A DNA stretch of 64,000 nt, taken from assembly GCF_037975245.1 (NCBI RefSeq), contig NC_092573.1:26257265-26321264 (forward strand), read 5' to 3'. Under the pieces are notes generated by a model that searched no databases, was not told where the DNA came from, and saw only the letters and a list, made by a program, of their open reading frames with translations. Numbering within the stretch: position 1 is the stretch's first letter; the number at the start of each line of letters is the position of its first letter. Positions 57,301 through 64,000 of this stretch are shown in pieces. The position numbers and the translations under genes were made by a program. Origin of the DNA: Apostichopus japonicus. Lineage: Eukaryota > Echinodermata > Holothuroidea > Aspidochirotida > Stichopodidae.

Positions 57301-59654
57301 CTTGTGCACTGCTTGCAAACTTTCAGTTTTCTTACATGCTTGTATTGTAGAGAAAAAATACGAATATGGTCAAGATATACATTGAAGAATAATATTTGCT
57401 GAGAGGGGGAACGAGGAGTTTGTTTTCTAATATTGTGCATCATTTTGTCCGTTCCCAGCTTGAAACGCGCCCCTGCATTAACTTAACACTTAAATGGACG
57501 ACCTAGCTCAGGGGTGTATGAGTACACCCCCCCCCCCCCTCCTCCCTCCACTTTGGACGATACACATTGAATGGTGAATGTATAAAAGAAATTCGGTTTT
57601 CGTTTGAAAAACCTTGAATTATCGGTCCAATAACCAGGATTTCCACCACTATACCAATGTGTGTCGATTAATCAGGATTGTCGTCTGATAATCCGGGATT
57701 GTTGAATTATACTGACCAAGCGCAAAAGCTGAAATTATCGTTGGTCGGTGTTGATCGGCGGAGTACTTACTTATTTAACTTTTACAGTGGCCATTCTGAA
57801 CGATATCATTGTTAAGGTATGATCAGGGAGTTTCGTGGCAGCTCTCTGGCATTTCCATGCAAATTACTTTCTCGGAAGCTTGGAAAGTCACTAATATTTA
57901 TGTATAAGTGATTGACTTTGCAATCCATGTTTTCAATTCATATTTGAGAATATAAGGAACACATGGGTAAGTATAGGCCTGACGAAATAACTGTTACCTT
58001 GTGAGAAAACTCTAAAATGATGAAAGCATCACGTGATCTTTTGTAGTGATTTTATTGTTATTCGGGATGGTTGCTGAGGGCTATCTTAGAGGCATCTTAA
58101 GTTGTCTCGTAGAATAATATCTATATCTCCATAATGTAGGCGGGAAAACTTCGATCGTTGAAAGCCTGATTTGTGAACATCAAAGACAGGCAATACACGT
58201 GATCTAATTTCATATATTTCTTGATAGAAGATTCCCTCGTCTCGATCAATAATGAATGCGTCTCCTAAAGTGCAATTCCTTTCTTCTCCCTTCCCGAAGA
58301 TTGTATTCTTTGGTGATCGCCAGTTTCCTCGACTGGAAAAAACCTAATCACACGTAAAATTGAAATATGCTTCCACGAGAGATGTGACATTATCTCTATT
58401 ATCCCATACTACTATATACGGGATTCAAATGTTAATAAATTTACGTAAGGCTGCTGTTTCGGTGTGAAAGAGTGAAATTTTATTCGTGTTTTCAGTTGTC
58501 ATAAATGTCAGCATCCAAAATAGCTCTATCTGTGAAAGGTTATCATGTTATTGAAGGCTCTTTCCTCCACATGAAAAAAATAATAATTTCGACAGGGATG
58601 AGGCTGAGAGGGAATACCTTTGTTGTATTACTCGGCATCATATTGTGTATTATATACTTGATAATTTACCAATGTTATGCAACATGCCCGTACTGCCTTC
58701 TGCATGATGTCATGTAGAAGGCTCCTTTACTTAATTCTAATGGGAACTTTCCATGGTCTTAATGGCTTTAAAGGCTCAATGGTTTTACTTTACGATGACG
58801 ACATCGTCGTCGTTATCGTCATCTTCATCTTTATCATCATCAACTTCGTCTCCATCTTCATCTTCGTCCTCTTCACCATCATCATTCATTATTGTTTTAA
58901 TTGATTGCTTTATACCCTTTATCCTAACTTGAACGATCGATAGGCTATCCCGTGCCATCCCATAAACTCTTAACTGAGTTGTTCTTCTGTGTTAGATTTG
59001 GTACATCGGTCACTCGTTTCCGAGTCTTGTATTTGATATGTAGAACCTAGAATTAGCTTTTGATCTGATTAGTGGTGACACGTGCACCTGACCGTCAAAT
59101 ATAATCCATTATAACCGTCAGTGTGGACGTAAACATTCGGCGATTCATACTTGTTGTCTGTCTTCTATATGCTGAACACCACTAGTTATAAATCACACCT
59201 AAAGCATCGATTTCATCTGTGACGTCAAGGGCAACCAATCAGAACCCGATAATTAAATAGTGTGAAAAGAGTTTCCGTGCAAAATGCAACTCTATAAAAA
59301 CAAAATCACAACACATATATATGTAGCTGGCTCTGTATGTTACATTACTATGGTTTACACCTCCCTTGAAAAATAGCATAAGTTAAGTATGTCCATAACA
59401 AATCATTTAAGTACTTCCCATGCAATTAGTGAAAGAACCAGCGTTCCAAACGGTGAAAGTGCGACTAGAAATATCCTTAAACGTACAACATACCTTTAAG
59501 GTGAATGTGTATGTAGATCATGCTATTAAAGCTGTTTGCTCGCTGCCTAATTGTAACATGATTAAATCATTCTGGCAGTGCCATTTAATATCTTCTTATA
59601 ACAAGATAGCCCTCACACACAGGACACATATGTAAATGCACGTTCTGTGTCAGT
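57301..59654. other. Intergenic, low-complexity patches only
   Basis: A C run at 57527-57539 and an imperfect ATC/GTC trinucleotide tract at 58793-58890. No gene recognised. Confidence 0.5.
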
Positions 59655-59675
59655 ATATATATATATGTATGTATG

Positions 59676-59748
<73 letters not shown>

Positions 59749-59763
59749 TTATATATATATATA
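59655..59763. repeat. (TA)n microsatellite
   Basis: TA dinucleotide tract with GTATGTATG at its start. Confidence 0.97.
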
Positions 59764-62700
59764 CCAAGATACAAAATGCTATTAGAATGTGGTTTTGACT
59801 TAAGGATGTAGTTTTGTAAATGATGAACTTCAGCTTCCGAAATATCCCTTTAAATATCTACATTAACTTCTTAAATATTCACATTAACTTCTTAAATATT
59901 CACATGAACTTCCCTATATATCCACTTAAAAATTCTAGCAAGTCGTGCATGTGTACGTTTCTATTCCAGTCAGTAATTTTTCAAGTATAAACTTAAACCG
60001 AAGATAGCACCATCTCATGCACCTGATGCAGTTATCGATTAACTAGCTAAATATTAACCTTGTTATTTACTATCCTTTACCAGTCGAAAGTAAATATTCT
60101 GTGATAGTCTCTGCTTTCTGATGGATGATATTTGGATGGTTAAAGATCATTATAGCTCTTGTACTATTTATACAATACAGTCAGTTGAGGAAGTAAAAGT
60201 AAATCGAGTTATTAAACATTAATTTTGCCTCTAAGTTAAAAGCAGATGCCACTCGAATAATAAGTGAGCATATCATGATAAAATAGTGCAAACGTTAAAG
60301 ATAATGCAGGTATTTGGAAGTGTATAATGGCTCAGGAAAAGTTTTGAAAAAAATCTTTGCTTGTACAAAGTTCCATCACTTCGTTACCTTTGGTGACATA
60401 TGGAAGCAATAACCTGCTCTGTTTATAGAAGCAATATATACATACGCATTGAAACCACTGTTAGGAAGTATTGTGTCGCACACACATAACTTTCAATCAA
60501 TTCAATAATTTTCCATACACATAAATTAATTTATTTCCTTTATTGATGATAGAATAAATAATATGACGTAGTCAACGTTGTTTTGTCTGTTCATCAAATG
60601 AAACTAACGGTATGGAAAACGAGATTTCAAGTTGGTTATTCACGAGGAAGATTCAGTTATTCGTTTTTTTTTTCATAAACAACAAAAATTTAATTAATGT
60701 ATAATACTGATTTGCGCCTGCAGATAATTGAATACGTTCTAGTCCTCGAGGTACACGGACACTAGCATAAACTGCGTATAAACATTGCACATTGGGACTC
60801 CGTATATATCATTGTAATGCGTACAATGTAAACTACCTGATGCTCGCTGCCTACCATAATATGTCATAGTTAATCTCTCGATAAATATCTGTGTACAATG
60901 TAATCTATATGCGTGCACGGTCGTAGCGGTGGGTATCGCACCACAATTAGGGTAGTGCACGTCCGCCTCAGAGGTTAACCATTGTCGGAAAATAGCCCTA
61001 CAGTGACCTACTGTATTGATTTGTTTGGCACTTTCGTTTTGATGCTTGGATGCTGAAGAGGACGAAATAAACTACTGATGGTAAAAAATCTGGCATTTTA
61101 GAAAATCTTGGGTGAAACAAAAATATACCGTAGCGAGAGCTGGTAGATGGGTTGTGAGCACTATGCTAAATTGTTAGCTCTTGTAGCTCAAAATCTAAAA
61201 CTGTTATAGTGGGAAAAGTTGAATGTGTTGTGATAGCCAAACCCTTCAGCTATCATATGGTGGATAGGGAGATGTCAGTTGACGTGGTAGTCTATCTATT
61301 CGGTCTACTAACGGCCTCGGAAAGTGACAAGTCGTGTGTACGTCAATAGGGGCAAATAATTGTGGTGCGACACCTGCATATACAATGCACACTGCGTGTA
61401 TGGTTGGCAATAAAGGACAAAATTCTTAATTATTTAAACCATTTATTGCACCATGTAACTGTGTCGCAAATGTACGTATACTGGCTTCAAACGAGAATTC
61501 GGGCCTTTTCACTACATTTTGCTATCCGAGCATGGGTACTTTTAGAGAGTACCGAATACTTTGTAAGTACACTAGAACACTGTAATTTGCAGCGTCCGTT
61601 GTGTTTGAGGAACTCGGTGACCCTACTCAAACTCGAATTGGGATGATCTATGTCTCGATTCAGGGTCAGATCCTAAGGACTCCAGGCTCTTGGTCTTGGC
61701 TCGGTTGTCATGGACTGGACAAAAATACTGCTTGTACAATTATGTAACATATTTACATTATTTTTCGAGGTTCAAGTCGATAGCCTGCCCAAAAATATAA
61801 TACAAATGACGCCTCTGTGGTAACCTGATATGTTAGTATGGTGAGATACTTTATGCAAATGACCTAAAGAGAGACTATGTGTTAAAAAATCCTTACGAAA
61901 GAGGAAAGAAATATAGTGAAATGTTGACATTTTGAACATTCCCTTTTGCTGATGAAGCATAACTACGCCATTCCGGTACTGATATGTAACTCGAAATATT
62001 CAGTTAAAATTAAGGGAAAAAAAGTACCTAACCAAACATGCTAATATGGTGACATATTTATATTCTAATGAAGTGTGTCAACATAGTGACGGTAATCTAA
62101 GGTACAACCGATTAAAATGGTTGAACAAAGTGAAGTGTTTGATCTGAAAAGCGGACATGTTAACTTATAATATGCTAATTGTCTATCGAGAAAGTATGGA
62201 AAAATCCCGTGTTGTTCACCAGAATCTATGCTTTTACTATATACGGCTTAATATCTTGCCCTTCAACATTGCTTTCCATTCGTTAAGCATTGCATAAAGT
62301 GTTTCAGTCGAGAGATGATAAGCACTGCATGTGTCTATGACTTCGGAACAGGAGAAACCTTGCCTGTAATATCCACACGACCTGGTTACATCAATTCTCT
62401 TTGCTCGTGTTAAGCTGGAATATGCGATGTACTAATTCTAACTTTGCGGAATTCTCTTATCTACCGTAGACGAAAGCTGCACTTGATGCAGCAGCGATAC
62501 GCAAGTCACTGCATCACCTGTTATAGGAAGATTTGGTGTCAAACCAAGCAGAATTAAGAAATTGAGCTCATTGTTTCGTGTATAGGTGAATATCGCAGTA
62601 TAACTCCACGCAAGATATTACATTTCTCTGCCAGTGAGTGGGATCGAAGCAAAGAAACACGTACATGCATATCACGTAATTAGCAAGTGAATGCGACAGA

Positions 62701-63733
62701 TAGAGAAGTACAAGTATAAGTTTTATTATCACGTTGAGCAAATGGATACGTTCCGGCATAAAGGAACCTGGTATAGTGTGGTCACCTAGAAGCCCAGTGC
62801 TAATTCTATTAGCTTTGTGCAATATCGCGACCTGGTATATATGACGCACGGATGGCACAGAGGTGATCGCAAATGTTGAATTTCGTAGTTAAATTGTGTA
62901 GTTTATTTCACTTTCAAGATAGCAGCGAGAAATTGAATATTTCTTTTCTTCGGTCTACTAGATTTGTTACTTGTTACATTTGCCGTGTTTCCGTGACTTT
63001 ACGGTGTTATCTTGCATAAATGGAAGACGTTTTCTCCTTTGTAGGATGTTAGCATAGAAGAAGGTGAAGGAAGAAGGAATAACACAAAAAATTGCCATTT
63101 TATATGAGAGATCTGGTGGTTTGGCTGCTGAACGACAAAGAATGTCATTGGTCGATTCAAGTCCATAAAGAGTGGATGTTGTGTTTCATCTGAAATTACG
63201 ATCTAAAATATAACGTTAACGTTTGTTTTACATTATAATAGCGACTACCTTACGAAACGTTTCGATGGGAAAGGAAGCGCGCGATGATGATGTATAGACC
63301 TACAATTAATATTCGAAGCCATGTATGCAACACCTGTGTAAATATTATAGAGTAGTATATCTAATATGAACAACAATTCCAATATACTGTTTATATATTC
63401 ATGACAAACCGATGAACTATATATAGCTATTTTACACACAACGCAATTTCGCGACAGAGCACATGGCTCTGAGTAACCAGGGATTCTAATTGGAAGCATT
63501 GTCTTTGGTAAACGCGAGTTAAATTGAGTAGCGTTGGCAGCCAAGGTGGGCTTGGTACAAGTTCCATTGCAAAACAAGCTGATATGTTGTTCTATTTGGA
63601 AACTATTAAACAGATTCCTGCTGCCATGGTTACATTCACGAGTGTCGTCTGATTTATCATTGGTTGGTCTTAGTTTGCTCCTCGTACGCACCGTTCCTTC
63701 TATTTTCAAAGAAATAGATACATGTGTGAATGA
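59764..63733. other. Intergenic, nothing convincing
   Basis: No exon with both splice signals and recognisable coding content was found. An imperfect inverted pair (TATCGCACCACAATTA near 60934; TAATTGTGGTGCGACA near 61357) is the only structure noted. Confidence 0.45.
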
Positions 63734-63931
63734 ATGAACAGTGGAATTATTCCACAAAGGGTGACCACGGTCGCACCCACCCTTGCGGCATCGCCGGCGG
63801 GTCCGCTGAGACCAGTTAGCGCCCGATCGTACCAGTCAACAGCTAAAACTCCTTCCTCCGCCATCAGAGGCCCCACAAATACAGAAGAAGAGGAAGAAAT
63901 ACTTCTGGAGCTGATTGAAGAATGCGAGCGG
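63734..63931 (+). CDS. First coding exon of an unrecognised gene, continuing past the right edge
   Basis: The ATG at 63734 opens a frame with no stop to the window end. The first 66 codons are GC-richer than the surroundings: a Pro/Ala/Ser/Thr-rich segment (VTTVAPTLAASPAGPLRPVS), then an acidic helix-forming stretch (NTEEEEEILLELIEECER) ending at a plausible phase-0 donor GTAAAC (63932). Beyond it the sequence turns AT-rich, like an intron. The composition suggests a disordered N-terminus leading into a coiled coil. I do not recognise the family. Confidence 0.55.
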
Positions 63932-64000
63932 GTAAACTTGCTTTTATATTTTTTGTACAATTTGTTGTATCTATACGATAACTATAAGAAATTTGACTTT

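Noticed and set aside
58677-58904. Hydrophobic small protein
   Set aside because: Most of it is an imperfect ATC/GTC trinucleotide tract; no splice or start context supports it.
60934-61372. Inverted pair TATCGCACCACAATTA / TAATTGTGGTGCGACA as transposon ends
   Set aside because: The repeats are short and imperfect, and no target duplication is visible. Only the inner 16 bp match.

Overview
This is AT-rich, intron-rich eukaryotic nuclear DNA. Gene structure (canonical GT-AG introns with matching phases), a CHD1 remodeller next to a STRA6-type retinol receptor, a DIRS-type retroelement and abundant tandem and interspersed repeats suggest a marine invertebrate deuterostome. An echinoderm is my best guess; this is inference and no species marker is present.

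Layout. (1) 1-12831, minus strand: the 5' part of a CHD1-like chromodomain helicase gene. It has 12 coding exons, from the start codon at 12831 to the second chromodomain, which runs off the left edge. The introns hold a four-copy 173-bp tandem repeat, a ~2.1-kb 47/49-bp minisatellite rich in GGGTTA, and interspersed repeats. (2) 12832-15401: a head-to-head intergenic interval. (3) 15402-43992, plus strand: a 19-exon STRA6-like vitamin A/RBP receptor gene. I assembled it by hand; exon phases agree at every junction and the exons sum to 2463 nt (820 codons plus stop). (4) 44.0-46.75 kb: 3' flank with minisatellites. (5) 46753-52886: a structurally complete DIRS-like tyrosine-recombinase retrotransposon with GAG, RT/RNase H/methylase-like and YR reading frames, 95-bp identical inverted terminal repeats and an internal complementary region that joins both outer ends. 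(6) 52.9-63.7 kb: apparently non-coding, with (AT)n arrays and a decayed GATTATC/GATAA-rich repeat field. (7) 63734-64000, plus strand: a probable first coding exon of an unrecognised gene leaving the right edge.

The most unusual signal is in the STRA6-like gene. Small tandem duplications have repeatedly captured splice junctions: a donor triplicated at exon 11, a decayed array at the exon 12 donor, an acceptor triplicated at exon 14, and about ten intronic copies of the exon 17 end plus donor. Each exon-17-type copy could act as an in-frame 15-nt microexon encoding Asp-Ile-Pro-Gly-Leu. A second highlight is a 2179-bp TIR element inside the last intron. It carries eight copies of a TGACGTACGGGAC motif and is flanked by a TACT duplication.

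Functionally, CHD1 is a nuclear remodeller of transcribed chromatin and STRA6 a plasma-membrane retinol channel/receptor. Nothing in the sequence shows that the two work together beyond sharing an intergenic interval. Exon boundaries come from reading splice signals, phase and remembered family similarity, without alignment software or transcripts.
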